From Tenebrio molitor (taxonomy: Eukaryota; Arthropoda; Insecta; Coleoptera; Tenebrionidae): a stretch of DNA of 64,000 nucleotides. Location of the stretch: contig NC_091049.1 of the NCBI RefSeq assembly GCF_963966145.1, positions 21,700,001-21,764,000 on the forward strand, in the 5' to 3' direction. This document shows, one piece after another, positions 1-12,943 of this stretch (the stretch's first letter is position 1; every line of letters starts with the position of its first letter). Below the pieces are notes generated by a model, which worked only from the letters and a program-made list of their open reading frames with translations, was not told the DNA's origin and did not search any database. Both the position numbers and the translations under genes were made by a program.

Positions 1-309
1 CTATGAGGTAAATGTAGAATGACACCAGGTTTGCGACTTTATTTATTATAGTAGTATTTATTATTTGGAATAATAAATATCGGACTAGTCCGATAATGTG
101 GTAGTTTATGGCCTCAAAATAACGTCATAAACCATCTATATTTGTCACAGTCGAACATAAACATTTTCATTAATTCCTAGATACCTACATAAATAATTAT
201 AATTGAACAGATAATTCTTGTAATCACTTTTGATATAAAAATTGATAAAATTGTGGCAACTCTAATGAAATATGAATTATAATGAAATAAAATTTCATAC
301 TTAAAGGTA
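1..309. other. Intergenic sequence, no gene seen
   Basis: AT-rich sequence with only short chance reading frames. I see no splice-site pattern, domain or repeat structure here before the MITE that starts at 310. Confidence 0.5.
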
Positions 310-471
310 CAGTCGCGGACAAAAAGAGTAGGACAAGTCTTATTATCAAATTTAGCCAAAATTGAGTTGAGTAAACCGGTGTTACTATAATAAATAAATA
401 AATATTTTTATAATAACCATAGAAAGGGCAAGCAAATTTTTACATTAGCGAAAAAACATTGTCCGCGACTG
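310..471. mobile_element. Tc1/mariner-type MITE
   Basis: The 162-bp element begins CAGTCGCGGACAA and ends with its inverse TTGTCCGCGACTG. It is flanked on both sides by the dinucleotide TA (308-309 and 472-473), the target duplication typical of Tc1/mariner elements. There is no coding capacity, so it is a non-autonomous copy. Confidence 0.8.
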
Positions 472-561
472 TATGAGGATTATACGTCTAAAATTAAATT
501 TCATCTTATAACATTAATGTGAAACTATCACTGTTTGTAAGTTACTTTTTTTTATTAAATA

Positions 562-3500
562 TTAATTACTGTTTGCTCTACAATTTTGAAGAAATTTTAC
601 AATTTCTGTTTGATTATTTTCTACTGCAAGATCTAAAGCCGTTTTTTTACAATTATTTGTTATATTCACATCAGCTTTTGCCCACACGAGTTCTTGAATC
701 ACGGGCAGGTGTCCGAATATAGCCGCTATGTGAAGAGCTGTTTCTCCATCAGTAGTCGCATTGTTAATAATATTTTTGAACAATTTTACCAAGTGTCGAA
801 CAGTTTCCGCCATTCCGCTTTTGGCCGCTTCATGTAAACATGTCTTCTTTTGTTCAGAGACAGGTTCGACATTTGCTCCTTTGGAAATCAGTAAATCAAT
901 TACGTCATTATGTCCTTGATGAGCAGCTCCATGTAGAGGTGTATGCTTACGATAGTCTTGCGAGTTTACACTAAATCCAGCGTCTAGTAGAAGTTTGACA
1001 ATTTCCTTATGACCTTTGTACGCTGCTCGATGTAACGGAGATAAGCCCCATTTATCCCTAGCTGAAGATTTATGACCTTTGTCTAATAATTGTTTAACCA
1101 CTTTGACGTGTCCAAGTTGCGATGCTAGATGTAAGGGTATTCTGCCGTCGTTATTTACAGCGTCGGTGTTGGCACCTTTATCCAGTAAATATTCCACAAA
1201 ATTTTCATGCCCGTAGTAAGAGGCTATGTGTAAGATTGTGTTGTTCTCCTGATCCCTCGCTTCTATATTGACAACTGCGAACTGCTGAATTTTTTTCACA
1301 TTACCAGTTTTGGCCAGTTCATGCAAACTCAACTCTTCAGTATTTTCGGACGACAATTTAGCAACAAATCTGTAAAAAAATATATCTATTTGTAAAAGTA
1401 AATTAAATTGATCTACTCGTACCTTTTAGTGTTTTTCTCAGCATTTTTAAGATATTCTACGATGTCTTCTTGTTTTCCTTCTTTTGCGATTTCCAAAGCT
1501 GTTTTACCGTCTTCATTAGTTGCCATTATATCGATTCCTTTCGTCACCAAATATTCCACAATATCCTTGAAGCCTTTGAAAGTCGCATAATGCAATGCGG
1601 TCCTTTTGGCTCTGTCAACGGCATTGATGGTAGTTTTTTTTTCAATCAAACATTTGACAACTTCGAGCTGTCCCATCCGAACAGCCTTTTGGAGAACCGT
1701 CAACCCTTCATTGTCTTGAATATTAGGATCCGCACCATTGTTAATCAAATATTCAACGATATTTCTGTTACGCGTACAAGCTGCTTTATGAAGAGGTGTT
1801 TTTCCTAAATTATCAGTAGTATTAACCTGAGCTCCTCTTTCAATTAATAGTTTCACAATATCAAAATATCCTAATTCTGCGCCAATTTGTAAAGGTGTAT
1901 TTCCTTTATCATCTTTCTTGTTAATATCACATTGTGAAAATGCGCTTCCTGCATAATCCGTCTTTATGTTAGCGTCCAACAGGGTCTTTAATATATCTAA
2001 ATGTCCCCACATAACGGCTTCGTGTAATGCTGTCTGTCCCTTAAAACAAGGTCTGAACAAATCGGCATTGTGGTCTAGTAATAATTGTACAACCTTGTTT
2101 TGTCCATATTCTATAGCTATATGGAGAAATGGTTTACTAAGTCTATCAAGATTTGATAAACCTTGAAATTTGATAAGTGTTGATAAAATATTTATGCAGC
2201 CAAAGCACACACAGTGGTTACATAGGATGATCACATTTCTGTAGTTTGTTAAATCTTTCACTTTAAATTCTCTATTCTTTGATAATAATTCTTCTAAAGC
2301 CAATAAACACAAGGAAGCATCCGCATATTGAAACGAATTCCATTCAAATAGTTTGTCTTTCTGTAAAGGATCGACTTGTTCCATACTCAATAAGCATTTT
2401 AAAATTTTCGTACTTTTCGTAGATTCTGCGTTCTGATTATTTCTAACTTCAATATCTTCAGAATTCGAATATTTTTGTCCTAGTGATGACGCTAAATGGA
2501 GTGCTGTTCTTCCTTTACGATCTTCCTGGTTTAGATATTTTGGGGCAAGTTTTTCAACTTCGGAAACATTCTGTTTGAGGACTGCCTGGTGAAGTGGACA
2601 ATTTTCTGCTAATTCAGTGTCAAAAAAATATCTTACGCGGTTGTATTTTTGGTCAAAAATAAATCTTCTTTCTTCGTGTGATAATTTTTCGATATTTTCG
2701 CTTAGCCAGAGTGCAACAAAGTATTCTGCAAAAGTGTGATGACGGAATACAAACGTATCAGGCGTGCTTATTTTAGTTATGAGTCCTAAGAAATCTCTCC
2801 TATCTTTAATCAGCTTCACGAAGAATGTATCTGGTGATACATTGAGACGTTCCAACATATTTGGATCCAAACAGGATTTTAAAGCAGCAATTTGGTATTC
2901 TCTCAGGTAATAACGTTTAAACACGTCAATGACATTATTTGACTTATCCGCGTAATCGTATTTTTCCTTTTCTAAATTGTGTTGAAGTCTACCTTCTATA
3001 AAACGCGGATACATTTCGCTAACACTTGGTATTGCTTCTGAATTATCAAGATTTTTGAATCCGCTGACGATTTCCAATACAATAAACAAAAAGAGAGGAA
3101 CTTTCAAAATGATACTATCTATTTCTTCTGTATTGTTTTCAAGGATTTTTCCAGCTATCAACTCAATGTTTTTTGTTTCTATTTGCTTTCCTTTAAGATG
3201 CTGGTGAATGTATTCTTTCATATGTTCTTTCTTTAAATCTTCTATCTCATATACAGAATATATTTGTAATTCTGTTACCAACATTTCTTTCAGGTACGTC
3301 CTACCAAAAATCAAAATTTGGTATCCTTCGTCAATTAGTCGTTTCACCACATTGATGACGATTGTAATGTTCTTATTGTCTAATTCATCTAATCCGTCAA
3401 AAAGGAACAAGATTTGTTTAAACCTTTGAAAGTAATTTAGAACTTGTTGATCGATTGTCTTGTCGCTCTCGAGAAAATGTTTCAAAATTTCTACACTGGT

Positions 3501-5382
3501 TGGTTTGTTCTTCAAAAAAGAGCTGTGTTGAGTTAGAGGGACCATGACGACCCAATACTTTAAAGGACATGTATTTGCGAATCTCTTCATCATTATTGTT
3601 TTACCGATGCCGGGAGAACCAAATATAGCTTTCACTTTTTGGTCAGAAATATTTAAATCCTCCTCTTTAATTTTACTGTCTGACCATACAAGCTTGTTGT
3701 CTTGAATCAACTGTAAATAAATAATGGGATGATTGTGTTTGTCAAATTTTTCATCGGTGAGGACAACAGTGGATTTCTTGTATTTTGATGGATTCTGGTG
3801 ATAGCTATCTGAATCCAAAATCTTCAAGTTTGCAAGCTCAACATTTAAAAGATTTTTGAATGTTTCAGATTGTCCACTACATTCTACAATTACAGTAGTT
3901 TGTGCACATATATCTCCCAGATATTTGTAACTAAACGCTGCTTTTCTTAAAATACGTGGTATGTAATATTCCGACAATTTTTCAATTGGTGTTCCAACTA
4001 CCAGGTCACCCTCCAACATTTGAAATAACACGTCAGGAGTTATCAGCGCGTCTAAATGTAAGTCAAATTTGTTCTTAAGTGTTGCAAGATTTTCAGCGTT
4101 TCTTCCTTGAAGGGATATTCTAAAGGACGTCGCCATGTCGTAATAAAGACGCTGACTTGATTGCAGTTGTGACAAATTTTCAAAAAGCTTCCACTTTCTG
4201 AAACTTTGATCTTCAGTCTTTTTCCAAATTAGAACAAATTTGTCTTTGATCTCTTTCCCAATTAAAACAAATTTTATTTGAAATTTTTCTGAAGATCTAC
4301 ATAAATTTACTACTTTGTACACAACATCTTCACAATTTGTCGTCACGTTCACAAACACAAGCTTTGTCATTAAGTAGTATAACAAATTTGTATCCCCGTT
4401 GTTTAATTTACATTGACTTTGTAACAGTTTGTTATTTCTTGCCCAATCTTCTACTGAATCAATCTGCGTATTCAAATAACACCATTTATCTCTGACAAAA
4501 TCTTGATCGATGTCTTGAATTAGTGTTACGTCAAAGTGCTGAATTGCCTTTTCAAGTTGTTGAATTTTTTCGTCTCGTTCTTCTCTCAGAGGAGTCCTGA
4601 TTATATGATTTGGTAAAAGTAAAGTTGTCAGTTTCAGAATAATTTCATCTCTGGATATTTCAGTATTTAAATAATTCCCCATGCGCAGATTTCCAAAGAA
4701 ATCTATATAACATGTTGCAGTGTTTGAATCTGAATGAAAACTTTCGCGAAAAATTTGGTCTATGGCTTCGATCAATTGGTGAACATTTTTCTGTGCCGAG
4801 AATAAGTAAAATTTTTTATAAAACTCTATCTGAAAGTCGACCTTGCTCTCTTGAAACTGGTAAATGTTGTCCGTGTTGAAAACGTCTGCTTTAAATGAAG
4901 TTCTACACAATTCAGTTCTATAATTTTTTACTGCCTGGAAGTTTCGAAATGTCGCATTGGTAAACAAGATGAATTTGTAATTGTTTTGGACTTCTGGTGA
5001 GAGTCTTTCGAATTCAGTGCGGTACTCGGAGATGTTAAAATTTTTCTTTTCTCTGTTTAATTCAGATCTTGCTTCTATTTGATCTCGTCCTTGTTCTCGG
5101 TGTTTAAGTTGTAGCAAGAATCTCTCGTTAGTGCCATCATGAGTGGTTATGTTAACGCTCAAATCGTCAAATTTTCGATAGCGGCTCGGATTGACATTTA
5201 GCGTAAAATTTTTAATTGAACTATCTTCTAGCAGTTTAAGTGATAGATAAGCCGGGACGAGTTTTTCGTATTCGTATCCCAAATTAATGACACCCCTTGC
5301 AAACTAGAGAAAGAATTGACTTCAATAACGAATATTAAATAGAATAAAAATTATCCATAGGTACCTCTTTTCTGCCGGCCAT
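562..5382 (-). CDS. NACHT (STAND) ATPase with ankyrin repeats and nuclease-like N-terminus
   Basis: Three exons read as one 1568-residue protein: 5382-5365, 5303-1423 and 1369-562. The two introns are 61 and 53 bp with GT...AG ends and the frame is kept across both. The start ATG lies in a 6-codon first exon. Residues about 15-75 contain a conserved helix, then FDDLSV (Asp52/53) and LLQLKH (Gln71, Lys73), a pattern like PD-(D/E)xK nucleases of the DUF4297/Cap4 type. The NACHT domain has Walker A GSPGIGKT (about 568-575), Walker B LFLFDGLDELD (about 638-648) and a distal FRHHTFAEYF motif. About 16 ankyrin repeats fill the C-terminal third and run through exon 3. STAND proteins oligomerise on sensing a ligand, here presumably through the ankyrins; a cytoplasmic immune sensor or effector role is inference. 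Domain order is clear; the nuclease assignment is the weak point. Confidence 0.88.
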
Positions 5383-7289
5383 TTCTGCGATGCGTGTACA
5401 TACATCAACTTCTTAAATCAACTACCAGTAATTAAGTAACTTAAACTGACACAGTTTCACTTCGTTGCTTATGCGTCTTAAAAACAAATAACTAAGATAA
5501 TATTAAATATTGCTTTTATAAAATGTTTATTTTTTTATCTAATCAAAGAAATGGATCAGTTTGTTTATAGTATATTAATCACATTAATCTCCTGTTTGTT
5601 CGCCTAAATGTTTTTTAATTTTTCGATGTACGATAGAAAAAAACGCAATTTTTATGGAATAATCAGATTTTGGATAATAATGATAATTGATAACATTTTG
5701 AAGGGCAAGTGCAAGGTTCGGAAGCAGGACTAGAACAAATAAGAATAGTAACAACAGTAAAAATAATGAGAAATCATTAAGACAATATAAATAAAATAAT
5801 AATGAATTAAATTAACCCTATTTTCAGATTTAAAATCGATATCTCAAAAACAATCAGTTTAATGCCATACATACTAAACAGCGATCAAATTAATTTGTAA
5901 TCGAGTTATCCATGAATCCGAAATCGTATGTCGTTACTTGAACTCCACGCTCCAATAAACATAGCTTGAAAGATCTCGACATATCAATCGCAAAAGACAT
6001 ACGGATTCAAATCCATGGATGACTCGATTACAAGTTAATTTGATCGCTTGATACATGGACATAAATCATAATTTGACAATATTTGACATTTCCAGACTCG
6101 CCTTTTAAAATAACGATTATTAGATAGATAAGATACGTATAATATAAATAAATATAGTAATTGTCAGCTTCCCACATTCTCAATTTTATCTTGAAAATTG
6201 CTAAGCTCTTTTTTATTGTGATTATCCTTTTTACAATAAAGTTTTATTTCGATTTGCTGCCCATGTTATGACGGTCGTTATCATAACTTAACACTAAGCT
6301 AATAATTATTTATTACACGTGTCTCATCACGCAAAAGAAGATTAGACCCAAAATCGAAGGTCGAATGTTTAATATTCCTATATTTAGATGCCAATAAGAC
6401 ACTACTGTAATACAACATTTTAACCACAGCCTATAACTTGGCGCTGCGACGAAGAATAACAGGGACCATGACGTTTGACGTACGAGTATGATGTATGGAG
6501 GCTAAAATTAAATTTTTGAAGTGAAACTTTTTATGGGAGGGTTTTGAAATTCTAATCCGCAACCTTTTTGTGTGACGAAAAGTGGTGGGGGTAAACACTG
6601 TCGGGTCGAGTGGGAGCAGTGTCTCGCAGAACGGTTGCGCCAATATTTCCATCTTACTTAAATGTAAGTTAAAATGTTTGACACGATACAGACATCCCTT
6701 AAAATTGTGTATACTTCTGTCTTTGTCATACTCACGGCATTTATCTATAATGTCCTCTCTTTTAATTTGGAGGCTTAAAAATGAACAATGAGTTACGCAT
6801 TTCGTTATTGTTTAGTGTTATCGTTGTTTATAATTTATTTTCTTCATTAAAATATACAATTTTGTTGTGAATATGCTATTTAAAAGTGATTGATGAATAA
6901 TTACAATGTTTCCCTGTAATACAAAAGTTTCACTTCTATTGTGCGTCTTTACGACACACTCTGTTTTTTTTATAAACTATTCACAAAAACGATAGATTCA
7001 AGACCTAAGCCGTAGATCGACGGAATAATATGTAAAGTTGGTAATAACGCTGCACTAGATAGCGTTCGTCACAACGTAACCTAATCTATTGTCGATATAA
7101 ATTGCAGTGTTGATGCATCTTTAATATGTGAAGAGATTATATTTCTCAATTGTCACTTTTGACATAGATTATATTTTTCCGTACCACCCAATGATTAGAT
7201 GAGTGTCGATAATACGTTCACATAAGCAGGTTATATTCGTACACAGTACCTGCATACAAAATTTAAATCTTTATAGTTAGTTAGATAAA
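5383..7289. other. Intergenic sequence, one palindromic element
   Basis: Apart from the palindromic MITE at 5880-6048 I see no gene. Reading frames near 6431-6791 are short, mutually antisense and lack recognisable motifs. Confidence 0.5.
5880..6048. repeat. Palindromic MITE
   Basis: The left end AGCGATCAAATTAA and the right end TTAATTTGATCGCT are inverse copies, and the match continues inward for about 40 bp with a few mismatches (both arms carry ATCGAGT.ATCCATG). The whole 169 bp can fold as one hairpin. No target duplication is obvious. Confidence 0.7.
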
Positions 7290-7835
7290 TCAGCTTGTTC
7301 TTTTCTTGATACCTTTTCTATTATATTCAAATTGTTCGTCATTTTGTGAAGGATCAATTTCCGCTATGTTTAATAAACACTCCAAAATATTTTGCTATCT
7401 GATAGAATTCTCGTAGTTGTTTGTTGATTGTTACATTTTCCATGCCTTTCGAAATCAAATATTTTCGTCCAGTAGACGAAGTCAAATAAAGTGGTCTTTC
7501 CTTCACAATCTAATTGGGTGAAATATACACAAGCAATTTTTTAAAAGGAATTTTCTACTTTCAGCAGCAAATTCTTCATAATTTTCAGTTAACTGCACTG
7601 CGGCACAATAATCCATAAAAGCATAATTAAAACAGCCGAATGTGTTTGATCATAAATCCCCAGAAATCTCCACAATATTCAATTTGCTTTAAAAAATATT
7701 AATTATCATTTATCTTAAAACATTCTAAGAAAATTCCTTGCCTTCCCACTATTTATATTCAATCTTGGTTAGATTACATCCAGGTCCTCGTTCAATAAGA
7801 TATACAATCACATTCGCTTTTGTGTTAAAATTTCT
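7290..7835 (-). pseudogene. Decayed NACHT-ankyrin gene fragment
   Basis: Read on the minus strand, several short frames match the intact NACHT-ankyrin gene at 562-5382. Near 7330-7400 a segment containing ILECLLNIAEIDP matches ILKCLLSMEQVDP of the intact protein. The DNA at about 7480-7670 follows the region that encodes the end of the NACHT module, and 7770-7835 encodes an ankyrin-like VIVYLIERG segment. Stops and frameshifts separate the pieces, so no protein can be made. It shows that the intact gene belongs to a locally duplicated family. The limits are approximate. Confidence 0.65.
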
Positions 7836-9289
7836 TACAAATTATTAAAATTAAAAAATTGACAATGTTGTTAACTAATTCTCTTTAAATGAACTACTTA
7901 CTTAAAATTAAATAGAGATATTGCTCGTAGTTCAGTTTTACTTAAAGAGCTAATACATTTCTTCTAATTTGCTGTTCTAACAAAGCTGTTTATAGATTCA
8001 TTTTGAATGCGTTAATAAATCATTAACACATTGAACGGAATCTCAAATGTCAGTGTGAGTAAAACAACAAGACCTAATTTTTTTATCGGATAAATTTTTC
8101 AATTTTACGAAAACTTTTTGCTTTAAACCCTCGAGCTAAAGCCTTCTGGTCTAACCAGAATAAAAATACCCAAATTCAACTTGTAAAATTGTCTAAAGCA
8201 AAAATTGGGAAATTTATCAGGTATAAATAATTAGGTCGTGTTATTTTTGGCAAGATTAATCCCAGAATACAAACTTTAACGTTAATTATTTATTTATCAT
8301 ACAGTTATTAAAAATACAATTATTAAAAACAATTTGAAAATCTGACAGGAGTAGCATGCAATTTTAATCACTTTTCACAGATGACAGAGTAGCAGGACCT
8401 TTTAACCGCAATAAACATTTTTGATTGGATTTATTCTTTGCTACTTGCCATATTTCTGAATGATTCATCTTTAATTGCAATTTCACTTGCCAAAAATGAC
8501 AGTTATGTTTATTCTAGATTCAAATTTAAAATTTTATTTTAAATCTCAACTTTGAAATCAAAGTGTCACCAACTATCAATAAATTCTCAAAATTAACCAA
8601 AATTTGTTTTATTTGTAAAAAAACATGTATTTAATATGCAAATTAGAAAAAATACTTGGCATAAAAAACCCGTTTTATAAAATTTAAGATCACTCGTCAT
8701 TTACAGGTAGTCCTGCCTGCGGCAGTCGTGTTGCAAATCTGACTCGTGTCTTAATGTTAAGTTTTATAAAACTCATGTTTTAATATACTAATTTCGAAAT
8801 TGTAGAGATTTATAAGAAGGTCAGCAAATTTCAGTTGAGTAGTAAATCTCATTTCTAATTAAGAAACATTAAAACCTACATTTATCAACAATTCCATCAC
8901 CAATAAATAACTTTTGATGCTATTTTGTTGAAATTAACCAAAAAATAAACACTTGATTTAGCGGCGAATCTATTCGGAGGATTACAATGTTGATATTAAA
9001 TATCATGTAATATAGTACATTTGCAGCAAAATACTTGTGTACTTACACTACATTTTATTTACTTAACATCTTATCTTACTAGAGCTTATAAAGATTAACT
9101 TGTGATTATCGTCAGAGCCGCCGGGTGCTTATGAGCAAAGCCTCCTAAATATATCTTTAGGAGGCTTTGTTATGAGCCGCCTTTGTGCAATAAAAAAAAA
9201 AAAATAGAAACCACTGACACTGGTAATGCTTAGTATTTATTTTCAATGTATTCTTAAAACAACAGCAATATTTGAAAATGCGTCATTTA
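7836..9289. other. Intergenic sequence with one short hairpin
   Basis: No gene is visible. The one structural feature is a perfect 14-bp stem with a 6-nt loop (9136-9149 with 9156-9169). Confidence 0.45.
9136..9169. repeat. Perfect 14-bp stem hairpin
   Basis: CAAAGCCTCCTAAA pairs perfectly with TTTAGGAGGCTTTG across a TATATC loop. The outer flanks carry the direct repeat TATGAGCCGCC-like. It may be the core of a tiny palindromic element; no run of T follows that would suggest an RNA polymerase III terminator. Confidence 0.5.
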
Positions 9290-9891
9290 TACAGGCTGTC
9301 CCAGCGAAGACTTTCACCCCTCATATCTCCTTTATTTATGAACACAAAGTGTTGCGATTTGGTACGAACACATTACAATTACTGAGGAAATTTTTGATAG
9401 TAGTAAAGAAGCTTTACTTTTAAAAATGCATTTTTTAAACAGGTATATTATTAAGTAATTTTTTATTGTATTTAATATTTTTATAAATATGCAATTGAAA
9501 AAGCCACACGCAATGGTAGAGAGTCGTAGGTTTTTCGCTGAGAAATTTAGCATTAGAGTGTGAATAATTTAACATTTTTATTTCCCGAAATTTAATTAAA
9601 TGGGCCATGAGAACATTTGGTGTTTTTTTCCAATTTTGTACAACCTTGAATTATTTTGACATAACATCTGACATGCAAAAATGCAAATGTCAGTCAAAAT
9701 TCTTAATTCTCTTAAATGACAGAATAATAAAATTGTTTCTTTTTTAAACAAAGAAATTATTAGTTTTCTATGTTTTATGCATCACAATGAAAAATGCGAA
9801 GTAAAATAAGGTTGCATTAATGTTTAGACGAATAAAATACAAAATAAAAAATATTAAATTAATGATAAACAATAAACAATAAAGGTTAGTA

Positions 9892-10735
9892 TTAATTTTT
9901 TTTATAAACGATGTTCAAATATTCCACCTTCTTCTTCCAAGCACAGCTCCAGACGTATACGAAACTTTTACGGCAAAGTGTGGGGGAGCTCCATCTTGCA
10001 TAAAAAACACGCCGTACAATTTCAAGCGGAATATCATCTAACATGTCTCGAAACTCATTTTGTAGAAAATTGAGATACATTTCTCCATTAAACTTCCATT
10101 TAAAAAATGGGGGCCAATTACATGATGTCCAATAATGCCTCCCTAAACATTTATTGACCATACACGTTGGCGATCGACATATCTTACCCAGCGTGGATTT
10201 TCGGTACTCCAGTAGTGCATATTGTGGCGATTTACACTATTACTCTTAAAATGTCGATTCATCAGAAAAGAGTATAAAAAACGGAAAATTTGATTGCTGT
10301 TCTAATCTTTGCAGCATGTGACGACAAAAATTTATTCGATTTTCTGGGACAGTTCTTGATGAAGTGAAATTTTGTAAGGATGGTATTTTTTAGTGTTTAA
10401 AATTCTTTGTATGGAACTCTTGGACACTGAAATTTCTAATTGTCTTGCCAAATTTCTAATGCTAATTTCAGGATTTTAAGTAACTTAATTAATAACTGCT
10501 GCCACAGTTTCCTTATTTTCGGTAACACTTTTTGTACAGATTCGCTTAGTTTCTCGTACGCTTCCGGTATCCTCAAAGAGATTAACTACCCTTTTAACTT
10601 TAAATTTTGAAAAATTTTGATCAGAAAATCCTTTCCTTGAGACATGCAATGTTGCAGAAATATTTCTTTGGCATTCTCCATATGTAAGAATAATCTCTTT
10701 TTTTATGGAAAAGTGAAATTTCATTCATTTTAAAC
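9892..10735 (-). pseudogene. Tc1/mariner (IS630)-type transposase relic
   Basis: Two minus-strand frames belong to one decayed transposase. The upstream part (10724-10485, 79 codons) has a helix-turn-helix-like start with YGECQRN and a later LFEDTGSV segment typical of the N-terminus of this insect transposase group. The downstream part (10161-9892, 89 codons) has NGEMYLNFLQNE and DDIPLEIVRRVF, the stretch before the second catalytic Asp in the family; the expected FQ.DGAPPH block is replaced by unrelated residues. The segment between is frameshifted. A DDE transposase would cut and paste its element; this copy cannot. Confidence 0.65.
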
Positions 10736-10795
10736 ACTATTAAATAATAATGTCACAATGAAAATAATTCTAATGACAATTAGGGGTGTACAAAA

Positions 10796-10905
10796 TATAA
10801 AACATAGTTAGCTGCGCAGTTTCGTGAATTTTGACACACACGTCATTCGCTTGGTTAAATGAAATTGTGAAAAAACGAAGAGTTTTTGGGAAAATGTTTA
10901 ATGTC
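10796..10905. repeat. Dispersed repeat, copy 1 of 3
   Basis: About 110 bp starting TAAAACATAGTTAGCTG recur with few changes near 22,670-22,785 and 58,490-58,605, where they lie inside a larger MITE bounded by inverted ends. This copy lacks those ends, so it is a fragment. Confidence 0.7.
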
Positions 10906-12018
10906 TGCATTTACGCTGTAATGATCTGAATACATTATTTCTTTCCGCCAAATATTCGAACCTGCGCAAACTGAAACAAATGTGGTCGTGATCGTCATCG
11001 ATGCGGAGGGGCCCTACGTTGTGATTTTCTTTTGGCGGAAAAGGTTCGGAATGCAAACGTTGAGGGTCCAGTTGGATGAGTGCCGCAAAATAAAACACAC
11101 ATGTGAGGGACGCAAAATACATTTTATTGAAAAATGCCTGTGATAACGTTGATTTTCGGCGAACAAATGAAACGAATTCAGAATTAACGGGGACCAAGTA
11201 TAACAGAGTAAAGTAAATTAACTAGCGGAGGCCATTGCCAGAACAAACAATATTAATACAGCAACTTTTAAAACAAACAGAACGGGTACATGACAACAAA
11301 AATGACAAGTTAAAGGTTGCAAAAAAAACCTTCTCCAAAACCGTATCCCAGGTATTACTCATATTTTACAATGTTATGAGAATTACAAGTTTAATCAGTA
11401 ACTACGCGGTCAAGGTACGCCGACAGGAGCTTAGAGCGAGAAGTAACAAACTCTCGGCCGCGAGGGGACTGAATCGTCTTGAAAACAAGCGACATTTATA
11501 GGTACTCGGGGTATCGCGGGTCGGACTACTGTTTACCGACCAATTCCGAGTGATATAATCGTTCGGGGTTGTACGATGAGCTTCTCAGAGTCGCGTAGAG
11601 CTAGGCCTGTTCCACGTTCCCCAACCAACCGTTTACCGACAAACCCCGAGGTCCTTATAACTGCGACGGGGCCTTTACGTCAACATCCCAGAGCCGCGTA
11701 CAGCCGGACTTAGGTTCGCTTACGCTAATGGCCCTACATAACTGTCGCCCTCACAGAAATTTGACTAAACAACCCCCCGACCTCCTGAACGTCACCTAGC
11801 CCCCATGGGATCGTACTTACAACATTTTAACTTTAACTCATCTGAAATATAGCGGTGCTTAGCAACAACACAAAGAAAATCCAAGTTTAATTCAATAGAA
11901 CAAAGCGTAACATTAAACAATAATCAAATTCAACAAAACAAAGCGCAACATTAAACAATGATAAAATAAAAAGAGAACAAAACGCAACGTTAAACAACGA
12001 AAAACAAAAACTCTTTAA
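10906..12018. other. Non-coding, partly GC-rich, diverged internal duplication
   Basis: No convincing gene. Two segments starting GTTTACCGAC (about 11,529 and 11,631) are followed at similar spacing by CAGAG.CGCGTA.AGC, suggesting an old duplication with a period near 100 bp, perhaps part of a decayed retroelement. The frames at 10,898-11,197 and 11,235-11,501 show no known motif. Confidence 0.4.
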
Positions 12019-12312
12019 GGCCCGGTATTTCAGTGCAGGGTTAACTTTTAGGTTTACCAACCGCGGTTAAATTTTAACTCAATTTTTAACCTTGTATGCG
12101 TATTTCAGTGCTTAGTTACGGGTTAAAGTATCTAACCAACTTTTTCTTAATGTTGGTAGTGCTTTCCGCAGCCATATTTGAAAAAGTCGCAGCCAGTCGT
12201 AGCGGACAGGCGTAGAATCCCGTCGATGGCTGTCAGCTGTGACAATTGTGTGACGTTTTAACCCACGTGTAGAGTTGATTAAAGAGTGGTGTTGTTCAAA
12301 AATACATATCAT

Positions 12313-12532
12313 TATCTAAACTCGGTACAGGTTGCAAAGACACACTTGTCATTTGCAACAGCACTTTTATGGCATTAGTCATTTGAAATTACTTTAAAAC
12401 TGTACTTATTTGGAAAATATTCAACCCAAACTATGATTTTCTGGTCCCTTTGTGCCTTTATTTGGTTCAGAAATATGAAAAAAATGCTGTTGCAAATGAC
12501 AAGTGTGTCTTTGCAACCTGTACCGAGTTTAT
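12313..12532. mobile_element. Palindromic MITE, family with GTACAGGTTGCAAAG ends
   Basis: Inverted ends of about 45 bp: TAAACTCGGTACAGGTTGCA at the left and its inverse at the right. The core AGACACACTTGTCATTTGCA recurs in the copy at 18,362-19,456, in opposite orientation and interrupted there. No coding capacity. Confidence 0.75.
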
Positions 12533-12875
12533 AATGGAAATGGATAACCCCGGTCGGGATCTGGGGTAAGGAGTGTGTTCTACATCGGTCAGCGCCACAC
12601 GGACATCGGGCTCAAGTCACCCGTCACTCGAATGCTGCGAAATTACCAGAGTGTCGAGGCCCACATCGATATTTTTTGTTGCAGCATTTCGCAAATCAAA
12701 AAATTCTTCTCCATCTCCTCGTGAATTAGGGCGATCCTACTCAGATGAGAGCTCGGTAGTTGTAGCCTGGGTGTTGGGATGCTCTCTGTGTAATGGTTGT
12801 TGTGTTGTGATAGTGTTTTGTGTATTATTTTCTTTTTGGCAGGGCTTCTAATTGGGCGTCAAGCCTGTTAGCCGT

Positions 12876-12943
12876 CAACAATAATAATAATAATAATAAT
12901 AATAATTATTATTATTATTCATCATCATCATCATCAAGTGACT
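12876..12943. repeat. Trinucleotide microsatellite
   Basis: (AAT)n passes into (ATT)n and then (CAT)n. It would encode runs of Asn, Tyr and Ser in one frame, which inflates a chance reading frame at 12,820-13,236. Confidence 0.85.

Noticed and set aside
562..1356. Separate 264-residue ankyrin gene
   Set aside because: Its apparent start is TTG. A 53-bp intron with proper ends joins it in frame to the NACHT gene, so it is the last exon.
9136..9169. MicroRNA precursor
   Set aside because: A 14-bp stem with a 6-nt loop is too short for a typical pre-miRNA.
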